Under the pieces are notes generated by a model, which was given only the letters and a program-made list of their open reading frames with translations, had not been told where the DNA came from and made no database searches. Below, in pieces: positions 16,344-25,560 of a stretch of DNA of 39,850 nucleotides. Position 1 is the first letter of the stretch. Every line of letters begins with the position of its first letter. The position numbers and the translations under genes are program-made. Source of the DNA: CAZTJA01 sp964613745 (lineage in GTDB: Bacteria > Desulfobacterota > Desulfomonilia > Desulfomonilales > Desulfomonilaceae); NCBI GenBank assembly GCA_964613745.1, contig CAZTJA010000016.1, forward strand, positions 1 to 39,850, in the 5' to 3' direction.

Positions 16344-17171
16344 TTAGACCTGTTCACCCCAGATTTTCGAGCTCTTGTTTATACGTTTTTTCACTACATC
16401 CCAGGATTTGGAAGCGAGAAATGAAGATTTCCAATTCTCAATCATCAATTCAAATAAGGCCCAAGGCATGGTGAAAGTTATTTCATCCGTCTTCAGATAT
16501 TTGCGTTCGGACGGGTCCCATCCACCTAATATGGCCTTCATTTGTCCCTTCCGCAGGTAGTATAACGGCCAGGATACAATGCTTGTGCAACCCGCTCCGA
16601 ACGGGGATAAAACTATCTCAAAGTCATTAGTCACAAACGTCGCCAATTGATTCAGGCCTGAAATCATTTCGCTTCTGGAAAAGAAGGTGACCAAATCCGG
16701 CTTTTCTTCCGGGGCGAACAGGTTCAGCGGCTTAAAAATGCAATACTGTGCAGGAGCGGCTGCTGGATCAATTAGATTGAAAAAGCGACGTGCGCTTTCA
16801 GGGGAATCTAAATAGCGCTCGCCTTCCATGTAACCTTCAATACCCGTGGAAATGTATGCTGCGATGCCGTCCAACTGAGGTTTGAGATAGCCCAAGTAGA
16901 AAGCACCCCCCAAACATCCGAAATGCTCTCCATCGACAAAGGCGGCGGATTTCGATTTTCTGGCACGCCAAATTAGTCCAATAACGCAGCACCAATTCGC
17001 ATTTATTTCTTTCCAGTCAACTCTTGACGCGCGCTCATCAGCAAGTGAAGGCAAGATGCCTTTCTTAGGCGTAATAGAGGAGTCGGGCCGTTCATTCGAA
17101 TAGTACATGCCAATGGGATATTCGCCGGCACCCAATGCACTGAGAAACTCATCAATTTTGTCCAGTTCCAT
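16344..17171 (-). CDS. DUF169 family protein
   Basis: This 275-residue protein matches DUF169: an N-terminal PIGMYYSNERPD stretch, a middle WCCVIGLIWRARKSKSAAFV, and the signature HFGCLGGAFYLGYLKP (about 104-119). These are common in anaerobic bacteria and archaea, and their function is unknown. The conserved Cys pair and the Gly-rich signature suggest a cofactor or metal site, but that is inference. CAGGAG precedes the ATG. It is transcribed alone, convergent with the transpeptidase gene and divergent from the YyaL-type gene; the 172-base gap upstream holds no feature I can name. Confidence 0.75.
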   Translation of the reverse strand: MELDKIDEFLSALGAGEYPIGMYYSNERPDSSITPKKGILPSLADERASRVDWKEINANWCCVIGLIWRARKSKSAAFVDGEHFGCLGGAFYLGYLKPQLDGIAAYISTGIEGYMEGERYLDSPESARRFFNLIDPAAAPAQYCIFKPLNLFAPEEKPDLVTFFSRSEMISGLNQLATFVTNDFEIVLSPFGAGCTSIVSWPLYYLRKGQMKAILGGWDPSERKYLKTDEITFTMPWALFELMIENWKSSFLASKSWDVVKKRINKSSKIWGEQV

Positions 17172-17343
17172 CCTGCTCTCCTGATGTACAAAGTTATTCG
17201 CATTCTAAATCATCCAGGAGAAAAGAGAAAATTTCCTTCTGATGTCTGAGGTTATTAACAGGTGATGGATATTTCGGAATCGCTGGTTTTACCTACGCAT
17301 CAACATGAACAGGTAAAGGTTCAGCCCTTGCAAGGAGTTGTCA

Positions 17344-19434
17344 ATGAATAAGACCAACATAAAGCCCAACAGGTTGATCAACGAAAAAAGCCCTTATCTG
17401 TTACAGCATGCTTATAATCCCGTTGATTGGTACGCCTGGGGTGATGAAGCCTTTGATAAAGCTCGCATGGAAGATAAACCGATATTCCTTTCTATAGGCT
17501 ACTCAACCTGTCATTGGTGCCATGTTATGGAACGAGAGTCATTTGAGGATTCACGGACTGCGGCATTAATGAATGAGGTTTTTGTATCCATAAAGGTAGA
17601 CCGTGAGGAACGCCCGGACATCGATCACATTTACATGACGGTCTGCCAAATGATGACCGGAAGCGGAGGTTGGCCCCTCAATATTCTAATGACTCCCGAA
17701 AAGAAGCCATTTTTTGCTGGGACATATTTTCCTCGTGAGAGTCGAATGGGGCGCATTGGAATGCTGGACCTCGTTCCAAGGATTTCCGAACTGTGGAGAG
17801 ATCGCAGAAACGAGGTGCTGGATTCCGCCACAAAGATCATACACGCTCTGAAGCAAATACCGGAAGATTCTCCCGGAATGCTGCCGACGAAGGATGTTTC
17901 GGATCAGGCTTTTTCGGAACTCGAAAAACGCTTTGATTCGCAAATGGGTGGATTTAGTGAGGCTCCGAAATTTCCGACACCGCACAATATGCTGTTCCTT
18001 CTCAGATACTGGAACCGAACCGGGAACGATCGGGCACTGGAGATGGTTGAGAAAACCCTCCAATCCATGAGAATGGGCGGCATTTATGATCATGTAGGCT
18101 ATGGATTTCATAGGTACTCTACTGACAAGGAATGGCTCGTTCCTCATTTTGAAAAGATGCTGTACGATCAGGCCCTTCTTTCAATCGCTTTCACTGAAGC
18201 GTACCAGGCGACCGGCAAAAATGAATACGCAGAAACGGCCCAGCAAATTCTTGAGTATGTGATGCGCGACATGACGTCACCTGAAGGAGGGTTTTATTCG
18301 GCGGAGGATGCAGATTCTGAGGGAGAAGAAGGTAAATTTTACGTCTGGACCGTTGAGGAGGTCGAAGAAATCCTTGGTTCGCATGATGGCAAGTTTTTCG
18401 CTTCTATTATGAATTTTAAGCCTAAAGGCAATTACAGGGAGGAATCTACAGGGGAATTTACGGGTTCAAACATTCCTCACATCACTTCAGCTCTTCATAA
18501 ATCAGCCGAAAGACTTGGAATGAGTGAATCTGATCTGCGTTCAAGGTTGAATGCAGCGAGAAAAAAATTATTCGACGCTCGTGAGAACCGCGTTCACCCG
18601 CATAAAGACGATAAAATACTTGCCGATTGGAACGGCTTGATGATTGCGGCATTCGCGAAGGCCTCTCAGGTTTTCGACAGGTCCGATTTCGGTATTGCCG
18701 CTAAAAAGGCTGCGGATTTCGTTCTCAATGCAATGCGCGATGCAGACGGCCGCCTACTTCATAGATTCCGCGATAATGAAGCAGGCCTCCTGGGGCACGC
18801 TGATGATTACGCCTTTTTTGTATGGGGACTTATCGAGCTTTATGAGTCCTTGTTCGAAATCCGTCATCTTGAAGCTGCAATAGAACTCAATCAGCAGTTC
18901 GTGAATTATTTTTGGGATGAAAGTGTCGGTGGATTTTATCTCAGCGCCGAAGATGTAAGTGATGTTTTAGTCAGAAAAAAAGAATTGTATGACGGTGCTA
19001 CTCCGTCCGCAAACTCAGTTTCTATATTGAACCTGCTGAGATTGGCCAAAATTACCGCTGATTCCGAGCTTGAGCAAAAAGCTGAGATGACGCTGAAAGC
19101 ATTTGCAGGAAACGTAAGACAATTTCCTTCCGTTTACACTCAGTTGCTATGTAGCCTGGAATTCTCTTTTGGCCCTTCCTACGAAATTACTATAGCTGGG
19201 GGTCTTGATAGAGCTGAAACTCGTGATCTCCTTCAAGCCTTGAGAAAACCGTTTTTGCCCAACAAAGTAGTTGTACTGAAGCAGGATGAAAACGCTCCTA
19301 TCACCCAAATTGCCGATTACACGCTCAATCAAGCTGAAATTGACGGCAAACCGACGGCATATGTCTGTTTAAATTATGCCTGCGAACTGCCCACTAATGA
19401 TTCCGACAAAATGCTTTCTATGATCAATCGCTAG
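17344..19434 (+). CDS. YyaL/SSP411-type thioredoxin-fold protein (DUF255 plus six-hairpin domain)
   Basis: The ATG at 17344 is preferred over a TTG six bases earlier because AAGGAG is spaced 6 bases from it, giving 696 residues. An N-terminal thioredoxin-like domain (about 1-170) contains NEKSPYLLQHAYNPVDWY and IGYSTCHWCHVM, with the CxxC pair C56/C59. GGWPLNILMTPEKKPFFAGTYFP is also diagnostic. The remainder is an (alpha/alpha)6-barrel like N-acylglucosamine epimerases (VPHFEKMLYDQALL, EGGFYSAEDADSEG, DDKILADWNGLMIAAFA). Family members occur from bacteria to humans (SPATA20); the reaction is unknown. It is likely cytoplasmic. Confidence 0.9.
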   Translation: MNKTNIKPNRLINEKSPYLLQHAYNPVDWYAWGDEAFDKARMEDKPIFLSIGYSTCHWCHVMERESFEDSRTAALMNEVFVSIKVDREERPDIDHIYMTVCQMMTGSGGWPLNILMTPEKKPFFAGTYFPRESRMGRIGMLDLVPRISELWRDRRNEVLDSATKIIHALKQIPEDSPGMLPTKDVSDQAFSELEKRFDSQMGGFSEAPKFPTPHNMLFLLRYWNRTGNDRALEMVEKTLQSMRMGGIYDHVGYGFHRYSTDKEWLVPHFEKMLYDQALLSIAFTEAYQATGKNEYAETAQQILEYVMRDMTSPEGGFYSAEDADSEGEEGKFYVWTVEEVEEILGSHDGKFFASIMNFKPKGNYREESTGEFTGSNIPHITSALHKSAERLGMSESDLRSRLNAARKKLFDARENRVHPHKDDKILADWNGLMIAAFAKASQVFDRSDFGIAAKKAADFVLNAMRDADGRLLHRFRDNEAGLLGHADDYAFFVWGLIELYESLFEIRHLEAAIELNQQFVNYFWDESVGGFYLSAEDVSDVLVRKKELYDGATPSANSVSILNLLRLAKITADSELEQKAEMTLKAFAGNVRQFPSVYTQLLCSLEFSFGPSYEITIAGGLDRAETRDLLQALRKPFLPNKVVVLKQDENAPITQIADYTLNQAEIDGKPTAYVCLNYACELPTNDSDKMLSMINR

Positions 19435-19520
19435 CTTTGGGGGAGCTCTTTTTGGGGCTTCCTCGCTTCTTTTGGATTCTACAGCGGCAAAACTCTTCCT
19501 CGCGAGCCTCTTACTTTTTT

Positions 19521-19562
19521 GATCTCTGGTGCTATAATACCCACCTTTATGCTCCAGAGATC
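19521..19562 (+). promoter_or_regulatory. Inverted repeat enclosing a putative -10 box upstream of tkt
   Basis: GATCTCTGG (19521-19529) is perfectly complementary to CCAGAGATC (19554-19562), and a perfect TATAAT lies between them at 19533-19538. TTACTT (19511-19516) is a weak -35 at 16 bases. The transketolase ATG lies 54 bases further. Such a placement suggests an operator, or a hairpin at the 5' end of the transcript. Confidence 0.4.
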
Positions 19563-19615
19563 ACCCCGAACAAATCATAGGAATAGACCTCACCGTAGGC
19601 CGATGGAGGAACTTC

Positions 19616-21622
19616 ATGCATAGTTGCGGAAGAGATATTGATGAAATTTGCGTAAACACTTTGAGGATGTTGTCCGCGGACGCGATACAGCAGGCTAAGT
19701 CAGGTCATCCTGGGCTCCCACTGGGAGCAGCTCCTATGGTGTATGTACTTTGGACGCAGTTCATGAAATTTAACCCAAAGAACCCTAGTTGGTTTAATCG
19801 TGATAGGTACGTTCATTCCGCGGGACACGGATCCGCGTTGTTATACGCGATTCTGCACATGACCGGCTACGACATCTCTCTAGACGATTTAAAACAGTTT
19901 AGACAGTGGGGTAGTAAAACCCCCGGTCACCCGGAATATGACCTCTCCTGCGGAATCGAATGCACCACCGGTCCGTTGGGTCAAGGCTTTGCGATGGGTG
20001 TTGGAATGGCCATCGCCGAGAGATTTCTTGCCTCCGTAGTAAACGAGCCCAATTACTCGGTCATCGACCACTACACGTACGGTCTGGTTTCAGACGGTGA
20101 CCTGATGGAAGGGATTTCATCCGAAGCGGCATCATTGGCAGGGCATCTACAACTTGGAAAGCTCATTTATCTTTATGACGATAATCACATTTCGATAGAA
20201 GGCGACACTTCATTGACCTTTACCGAGGACGTAAAAGGTCGTTTCCTATCCTACAACTGGCATGTTGCAGAAGTTAAGGACGGCAATGATCTTGAGTCGA
20301 TATCGGCGGCAATCTCATTAGCTCAGCAGGAGAAAATGAAACCCTCTCTCATCATGGTTCGAACTGAGATCGGATATGGAAGCCCGAAACAGGGCAGTGC
20401 TTCCGCCCATGGCGAACCTCTGGGAATCGAAGCTCTTGCGGAGACCAAAAAATATTTTGATTGGCCTGAAAATTCCTTTCATGTACCGGAAGATTCATTG
20501 TGCAAATGCCGATCATGCGCTGAAAAAGGTCACGACCACGAGTCAGAGTGGGAGGGATTGGTTTCACAATTTGAGCGGGAATTTCCGGAAAAATCAACTT
20601 TGTTCAGACACCTCATTAACAGCGAATTGCAGGCGGATTGGTCTTCGGAAATACCCCAATTTCAGGTTTCGGATTTACTGGCTACAAGGAGTGCGTCAGG
20701 TAAGGTCCTCAATGCGATTGCGGCAAGAGTTCCAAACCTAATTGGGGGGTCAGCGGATTTGGCACCATCCACAAAAACAATTATTTCGGGATCTCCTGAC
20801 CACTCTGTTGAGAGTGGTAGTGGAAGAAATATCCGCTTCGGAGTGCGCGAGCACGCAATGGGCGCGATAGTTAATGGTATGGCTTTGCATGGCGGCGTTT
20901 ATCCTTACGGATCCACCTTTCTGATCTTTTCTGACTATATGAAGCCATCTTTGAGATTGGCCGCTTTGATGAAAACTCATTCAATTTTTGTATTTACCCA
21001 CGACAGCATTGCCGTAGGAGAAGATGGACCCACTCATCAACCGGTTGAACAACTTATCTCCCTGAGAGCTATCCCGGATTTCACCGTGATTCGTCCGGGG
21101 GACGCTAACGAGACTGCAGAAGCGTGGAAGGCGGCGATGCTCAGACCTGGTCCTACAGCATTAATATTGACCAGACAAAATCTCCCGACGGTTGACCGCT
21201 CGAAATACGCGGCAGCCGCAGGTTTGCACAAAGGGGCCTATATACTTTCCGACTGTGAAGGAAGACCGGAACTCATTTTGATTGCTTCAGGTTCGGAAAC
21301 TTCTCTTGCGCTGGATGCTCAGGAGAAACTCTCGGCCGAGGGAATACGCACGAGAGTAGTTTCTATGCCGTGCTGGGAGTTTTTTGCTGAACAAACCCGG
21401 CAGTATAGAAATAGTGTGCTACCGCCGGACACTCCAGTGAGACTATCAATAGAAGCAGGATCGAGCATCGGCTGGGAAAAGTGGGTCGGTGAGTATGGAG
21501 ATTGTATATCAGTGGATAAATTTGGAACGTCGGCGCCGGGATCCCTCGTGATGAAAAACTATGGTTTCACGATAGATAATGTGGTCATGAGAGCAAAGCA
21601 GTTGCTTAGTAGCAAGAAGTGA
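19616..21622 (+). CDS. tkt: Transketolase
   Basis: This 668-residue TPP enzyme exchanges two-carbon ketol units between sugar phosphates in the non-oxidative pentose phosphate pathway. KSGHPGLPLGAAP (28-40, His31), SAGHGSALLYAILH, TGPLGQGFAMGVGMA and the TPP-Mg motif GDLMEG...NHISIEGDT (161-198) are typical. The pyrimidine domain follows (GVREHAMGAIVNGMALHGG, HDSIAVGEDGPTHQPVEQL). GGAGGA lies 5 bases before the ATG. The linker after the first domain carries an unusual Cys/His cluster (C296, C298, C301, H306, H308). The C-terminal domain is complete, and a terminator follows. Confidence 0.95.
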   Translation: MHSCGRDIDEICVNTLRMLSADAIQQAKSGHPGLPLGAAPMVYVLWTQFMKFNPKNPSWFNRDRYVHSAGHGSALLYAILHMTGYDISLDDLKQFRQWGSKTPGHPEYDLSCGIECTTGPLGQGFAMGVGMAIAERFLASVVNEPNYSVIDHYTYGLVSDGDLMEGISSEAASLAGHLQLGKLIYLYDDNHISIEGDTSLTFTEDVKGRFLSYNWHVAEVKDGNDLESISAAISLAQQEKMKPSLIMVRTEIGYGSPKQGSASAHGEPLGIEALAETKKYFDWPENSFHVPEDSLCKCRSCAEKGHDHESEWEGLVSQFEREFPEKSTLFRHLINSELQADWSSEIPQFQVSDLLATRSASGKVLNAIAARVPNLIGGSADLAPSTKTIISGSPDHSVESGSGRNIRFGVREHAMGAIVNGMALHGGVYPYGSTFLIFSDYMKPSLRLAALMKTHSIFVFTHDSIAVGEDGPTHQPVEQLISLRAIPDFTVIRPGDANETAEAWKAAMLRPGPTALILTRQNLPTVDRSKYAAAAGLHKGAYILSDCEGRPELILIASGSETSLALDAQEKLSAEGIRTRVVSMPCWEFFAEQTRQYRNSVLPPDTPVRLSIEAGSSIGWEKWVGEYGDCISVDKFGTSAPGSLVMKNYGFTIDNVVMRAKQLLSSKK

Positions 21623-21633
21623 TTCTCAATTAC

Positions 21634-21677
21634 AAAAACACCCCACCCGGAACTGCCTTGAGTGGGGAATTGTTTTT
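21634..21677 (+). terminator. Terminator after transketolase
   Basis: AAAAAC and CCCCAC on the left pair with GTGGGG and GTTTTT on the right, with a T-run at the end. The mirrored A-run means it could also serve the convergent gene ending at 21693. Confidence 0.7.
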
Positions 21678-21692
21678 CAGGGTGATTATCGA

Positions 21693-22238
21693 TCAGTGAA
21701 TAGTGTTTGCGGGTTCTACCAGTATGATCGAAATCTCCTTAACAATTCTTTCAACCCAGTGTTCAGGGTAGGTTGCCGTCAGATAACGCATGCTGTAATG
21801 CTTCAGACCCCATCGCCAGACCATAGCATCTGCGAAGTGTTCCAGGTGCTCTTTGAACCGGGCTCTTTCGCCTCTGGAGATCGGCCACTCGTTCTCAGGC
21901 GGCCGCTGGGCGACTACGTGCCCTAATTCCCGCAAGACCGATCCGACAAACAAGTCCTCCGGTAACAATTGATGCTCGTTAAAAATGGTGATGGTGTAAT
22001 TTCTTTCATATATTTTGCCCGACGGCTCTGTTCGCATCCCAAAAGGAATCTGTAAATCCGGCAACACTCGTATTGTGAGGACTCTTTTTCCCGTAAGGAA
22101 AAGTTCCGCTACATCCGGAGGTAAAAGACCAAACACTTTGACTAATCTCTCGAAGGTAAGCTCTTCCTGGGTTTTATTCTTAGGCGTTTTGAACACGAGT
22201 ATGGATTTCAAGTATGTACGCAATTCTGTTGACGTCAT
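21693..22238 (-). CDS. Uncharacterised protein with degenerate metalloprotease-like motif
   Basis: I start at the ATG at 22238 (181 residues) because GAGGA lies 5 bases upstream; a TTG 21 bases earlier is less likely and would overlap the upstream stop. No signal peptide or membrane helix is seen. The stretch SVLRELGHVVAQRPPENEWP (100-119) resembles the HELGH zinc site of ImmA/IrrE-type metalloproteases but has Arg in place of the first His. A later EHFADAMVWRWG (133-144) is placed like the third-ligand helix. I do not recognise a named family. The gene begins 14 bases after the TPR gene stop and probably shares its transcript. Confidence 0.6.
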   Translation of the reverse strand: MTSTELRTYLKSILVFKTPKNKTQEELTFERLVKVFGLLPPDVAELFLTGKRVLTIRVLPDLQIPFGMRTEPSGKIYERNYTITIFNEHQLLPEDLFVGSVLRELGHVVAQRPPENEWPISRGERARFKEHLEHFADAMVWRWGLKHYSMRYLTATYPEHWVERIVKEISIILVEPANTIH

Positions 22239-22252
22239 ATATTCCTCGACCG

Positions 22253-23473
22253 TTACCAAAGGGTTTTGAACCGATCGGTCTTTTCCTCTGCGTGCTGCTC
22301 GGTCATTTTAGGCACTTCGCTTTGCCATTTTGTCAACAACTCCAAATATTCCTTGTTCGTGGTATCTAAGGCCAAAGCTTTCTTCATGGTATTCACTGCC
22401 GCTTGCACATTTCCTTGAGAATATTGGACTTCCGCTAAGACTTGTATGATGTCGGGTCCTTCCCCTTTGCTGAGACCGACGGCTTTCTCAATGTACTTCT
22501 GCGCGAGTGCCGAATTGCGGAAAGACGGTTTGTCCGCAGTAGCATAGATCAGTGCTAATGCGGCATATGCCGGTGCAAATTTTTTGTCTAGATCTATGGA
22601 TTTTTCAAAGTCTTTTATAGCCAGTTCGTATTCTCCCAATTTTCTGTAGGCGGTTCCCCTATCTTTATAAAGCACCGGAGAATTTGGATTCATTTCGATG
22701 ACCTTACTAAATTCTTCAAGTGCCTTTTCATGTTTTCCCTTACCACTCAAGGCCATTCCGCGATTATGATATGCAGATGAAAAATTAGAATCTATCTTCA
22801 GCGTTTTATCGAAGTCCTCCAGAGCCTTGTCAAAATCCTTTTTCCGCATGTATGCTACGCCGCGATTATTGTAAAACATGGCCTTGCCGGCATCGAGTTG
22901 AATTGCTTTATTGAAGTCTTCTATAGCTTTCTCGTAATCATGTCTGCCGTTGTGAGCGAATCCTCTGTTATTATAATAGCGTGCATCATTGGAATTGAGA
23001 CGAATCGCTTTTTCGAAGTCTTTTATGCCTTGTTCGAATTCATTTTTCCCATTATGGGCGAAACCTCTGGTATTGTATGCTTCAGATGATGTGGGATCGA
23101 GCAAAATAGCGATGTTCAAAGCCTCCAGCGCTTTCTCATAATCATTAATTGCGTTATAGGCGAAGCCTAGTCTGGAGAATGCTGCCGAATAACCTGGATC
23201 GAGCTTTACTGCTTGTTGTAAATCCTTGATAGCTGCAGCGGGATCATTTTTCCTAAGAAGGGCCTCCCCCCTTTTGGCATAAACGTGAGCAGAGTTAGGC
23301 TGCAGTTTCAGAGCATCCGTGTAGAATCCGACGGCCTCATCGAGTTTGCCTGCATCTTCCGCATCGAGGCCTTGTCGATAGAGTTGGGCGAATCCAACAC
23401 AGAAACCTTCAGGTGGAACACAGTTAAGAACTGCAAGAACCCAACAAATAGCGGCCAACTTTCTTAAAGACAT
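22253..23473 (-). CDS. Exported tetratricopeptide-repeat protein
   Basis: The ATG at 23473 is chosen (GAGGAG upstream, then a clear signal peptide MSLRKLAAICWVLAVLNC...), giving 406 residues; an upstream ATG at 23608 overlaps the divergent nitroreductase region. About ten TPR units follow from residue 30 on, with repeated signatures such as AYNTRGFAHNGKNEFEQGIK, YNNRGFAHNGRHDYEKAIED and AYHNRGMALSGKGKHEKALE. The middle repeats are nearly identical to one another, suggesting recent internal duplication. TPR proteins scaffold protein complexes; the partner here is unknown. Location is periplasmic, or membrane-anchored if the signal is not cleaved. Confidence 0.85.
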   Translation of the reverse strand: MSLRKLAAICWVLAVLNCVPPEGFCVGFAQLYRQGLDAEDAGKLDEAVGFYTDALKLQPNSAHVYAKRGEALLRKNDPAAAIKDLQQAVKLDPGYSAAFSRLGFAYNAINDYEKALEALNIAILLDPTSSEAYNTRGFAHNGKNEFEQGIKDFEKAIRLNSNDARYYNNRGFAHNGRHDYEKAIEDFNKAIQLDAGKAMFYNNRGVAYMRKKDFDKALEDFDKTLKIDSNFSSAYHNRGMALSGKGKHEKALEEFSKVIEMNPNSPVLYKDRGTAYRKLGEYELAIKDFEKSIDLDKKFAPAYAALALIYATADKPSFRNSALAQKYIEKAVGLSKGEGPDIIQVLAEVQYSQGNVQAAVNTMKKALALDTTNKEYLELLTKWQSEVPKMTEQHAEEKTDRFKTLW

Positions 23474-23625
23474 TTCGCTCCTCGAATGAAAGATGATTGA
23501 AAAAACACACAAATTCAAAATGATCAAGCAGTTATACTTTCTTTTTTCCTGGTAATCAAGCCGTTCGGAATACATGAAATCATTCACAAAATACAGAAAT
23601 GCATACAATCTTAACTGGAGATATT

Positions 23626-24279
23626 ATGGAGTTAACTGAAAGTTTGCGACTAAGAAGAAGCACTCGTGCTTTTTTGAAAGATCCCATTCCAAAAGATATT
23701 CTCGTGTCGATCTTGAGTGATGCTTCAAACGCTCCATCGGCAATCAACATGCAACCATGGGAAGTCACACTTGTGAGCGGAGGCGAGCTGAAAAGACTTT
23801 CAGCTAAATTGATCAAGGCGTATAAAGAACGCAGTATCGGCTGTAGTCCCGGAAGTGTGAACCCTTTGCCGGATAAGTTTATCAAAAGGGCATCCCAGAG
23901 CGTGGAAGAAATGTCCTTTTATATAAAGGAAATGGGATCGGATTTCAAAACGTACATAAATGAAGGAAGCCTTAGATTCTACGACGCACCAACAACAGCT
24001 TTAATTTTTGTTGACGAATCGTTTCCTCCGGAACGCATGGCCGATATTGGGTCTTTCATGGCCTATTTCGTGTTGGCCTGTTCAGGACGAGGGCTTGGGA
24101 GCTGTCCAATAGGATTAATAAAAGCCTATGAAGATGAAGTAAAAGACCACCTCAATGTACCTGAGTCCAAAAACTTGATTGTATCTATTGCTTTGGGGAA
24201 ACCTGATCCGAATGCGTCGATTAACCGATTCAGGTCGACACGAACCGATCAGAGGGAATGGGTGAGATGGATTGAGTGA
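23626..24279 (+). CDS. Nitroreductase-family FMN oxidoreductase
   Basis: The ATG at 23626 has GGAG 7 bases upstream and gives 217 residues; an in-frame ATG at 23599 is less likely. RRSTRAFLKDPIP (9-21) and APSAINMQPWEV (36-47) are the FMN-binding segments of the NfsA/NfsB/BluB-like fold; GRGLGSCPIGLIKAYED and IALGKPDP complete the core. Such enzymes use NAD(P)H to reduce nitro groups, quinones or other electrophiles; the true substrate is unknown. It is divergent from the TPR gene and ends 5 bases from the convergent Ig-like gene. Confidence 0.85.
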   Translation: MELTESLRLRRSTRAFLKDPIPKDILVSILSDASNAPSAINMQPWEVTLVSGGELKRLSAKLIKAYKERSIGCSPGSVNPLPDKFIKRASQSVEEMSFYIKEMGSDFKTYINEGSLRFYDAPTTALIFVDESFPPERMADIGSFMAYFVLACSGRGLGSCPIGLIKAYEDEVKDHLNVPESKNLIVSIALGKPDPNASINRFRSTRTDQREWVRWIE

Positions 24280-24284
24280 TGGGG

Positions 24285-24932
24285 TTATTTTCCTTTTTGC
24301 CAATGAAGTCCAACAGTGAAAGAAAGTGCCGATTGACCTCCCTGGGAATCCTTGGCTGAAACTTTCATGGGAAAGGAACCTGAAGTATTTGGGTCGAACT
24401 TCCATGTAAGTTGTCCCGCTTGATCGATAACTGCTCCTTTGGGTCCTTGTGCCAAGCTGAGTTCCACCTGATCCCCTTCGGGATCCGTGGCCTCTATTAT
24501 TGCGATGTATAAATTCCCCTCAAGATGTTGGTTCTGCAACTTCAAAAGTGGAGGAGCATTTCCTACAGAGACTTTTTTTACTGCTTTAGGCCCTGATGCT
24601 CCTGTTGCATCAAAAGGAATCACTTCCACTGATAACTTGTCGTCCTTTTTTATTGTTTTCTTTAACTCTACTCCGTCCGCTACGCCATCAAAGTCATTCT
24701 TCTGTATTTCTTCATTATCTTTCATCCAGTTCACTTCAGCTCTCAATGCACCACCATCGAGTTTAAACTTCAATTTCAGTTGATCACCGGTCACCGGCCT
24801 CTCAGGATCGAATTGCAGTTCAAGAGCCCTCGGTCCGCCGGAGGCTACTTGAGAACAGGAGAAATCCGACCATAGGAAGAACAAAGAAACCGTGATGGTT
24901 ACAAGCGGCAACAAAAAGAGCGGTCTACGCAT
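24285..24932 (-). CDS. Exported protein with Ig-like/cadherin-like domain
   Basis: From the ATG at 24932 (AGGAG 10 bases upstream) this is a 215-residue protein with an N-terminal signal (LFLLPLVTITVSLFFLW); the SDFSCSQ that follows could be a weak lipobox. Residues about 35-120 form one beta-rich unit. Residues about 125-210 read like a putative Ig/He_PIG domain, with EATDPEGDQVELSLAQGPKG, GQLTWKFDPNTSGSFPMKVSA and KDSQGGQSALSFTV. It would sit in the periplasm or outer surface and bind another protein or a glycan. No enzyme motif is seen. Confidence 0.65.
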   Translation of the reverse strand: MRRPLFLLPLVTITVSLFFLWSDFSCSQVASGGPRALELQFDPERPVTGDQLKLKFKLDGGALRAEVNWMKDNEEIQKNDFDGVADGVELKKTIKKDDKLSVEVIPFDATGASGPKAVKKVSVGNAPPLLKLQNQHLEGNLYIAIIEATDPEGDQVELSLAQGPKGAVIDQAGQLTWKFDPNTSGSFPMKVSAKDSQGGQSALSFTVGLHWQKGK

Positions 24933-25095
24933 AATGTACAATCTCCTGAGACTGCTTAGATATGAGCATTATAGCGGAATCGGCGTAATTTCGGAATGTT
25001 AAATTTGGATCAAAACACGGTTTAACGTAGGATACGCTACGTGTATGACTGCTCTGATTGGGTTTCCCTAACGAATTGGTGCCCGAATAAAATAA

Positions 25096-25374
25096 CTACT
25101 TTGTAACCTTCTGAACCGGCGCGGGTCCGCACGGAGCCGGAGGAGGGCAACATGGAGGAGGGGGAGGACCAAATGTGCGATAATGAGGGGCTATACGTTC
25201 ACAATGTTCTGGGGCATAGCACAGAAAATACCAAACTCCCTGCTGCTTCATAGCCATCAAGGAATAGTCGAGAGGGGGACCGGCAGGTTGTTGAGGAGGC
25301 TGACCAAGACTTAGCGGAACAGATGACAGCATGATCGAAAGTACTACCAAGCAGGTCAACACAGTGTTTTTCAT
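25096..25374 (-). CDS. Small exported Pro/Cys-rich protein
   Basis: This 92-residue protein has a clear signal peptide (MKNTVLTCLVVLSIMLSSVPLSLG). The mature part is Pro-rich at both ends (QPPQQPAGPP; GPPPPPCCPPPAPCGPAP) around a short core, VWYFLCYAPEHCERIAPHYR, with cysteine pairs. GAGG precedes the ATG. I do not recognise a family. The pattern suggests a disulfide-bonded envelope protein. The flanking gaps (24933-25095 and 25375-25560) contain no other gene I can support. Confidence 0.6.
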   Translation of the reverse strand: MKNTVLTCLVVLSIMLSSVPLSLGQPPQQPAGPPLDYSLMAMKQQGVWYFLCYAPEHCERIAPHYRTFGPPPPPCCPPPAPCGPAPVQKVTK

Positions 25375-25560
25375 ATCCGGTCCTCACAATAAACTGTTTG
25401 AAAACAATAGTTAAACATAAAAATAATATTTTTATCCAGCTGGTTTATAACCCATAAATGCCCCGAGCGTCAATCATTTACTATTATTCATGGCGTAAGC
25501 TTTTGATTTCAATATTGGATTTGAGCCGAGTCTGAGTTCATTATCCACTTGCTATCCATT

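Noticed and set aside
23474..23608. Longer N-terminus of the TPR protein
   Set aside because: The extension lies ahead of a clear signal peptide with its own ribosome-binding site and crosses the divergent promoter region.
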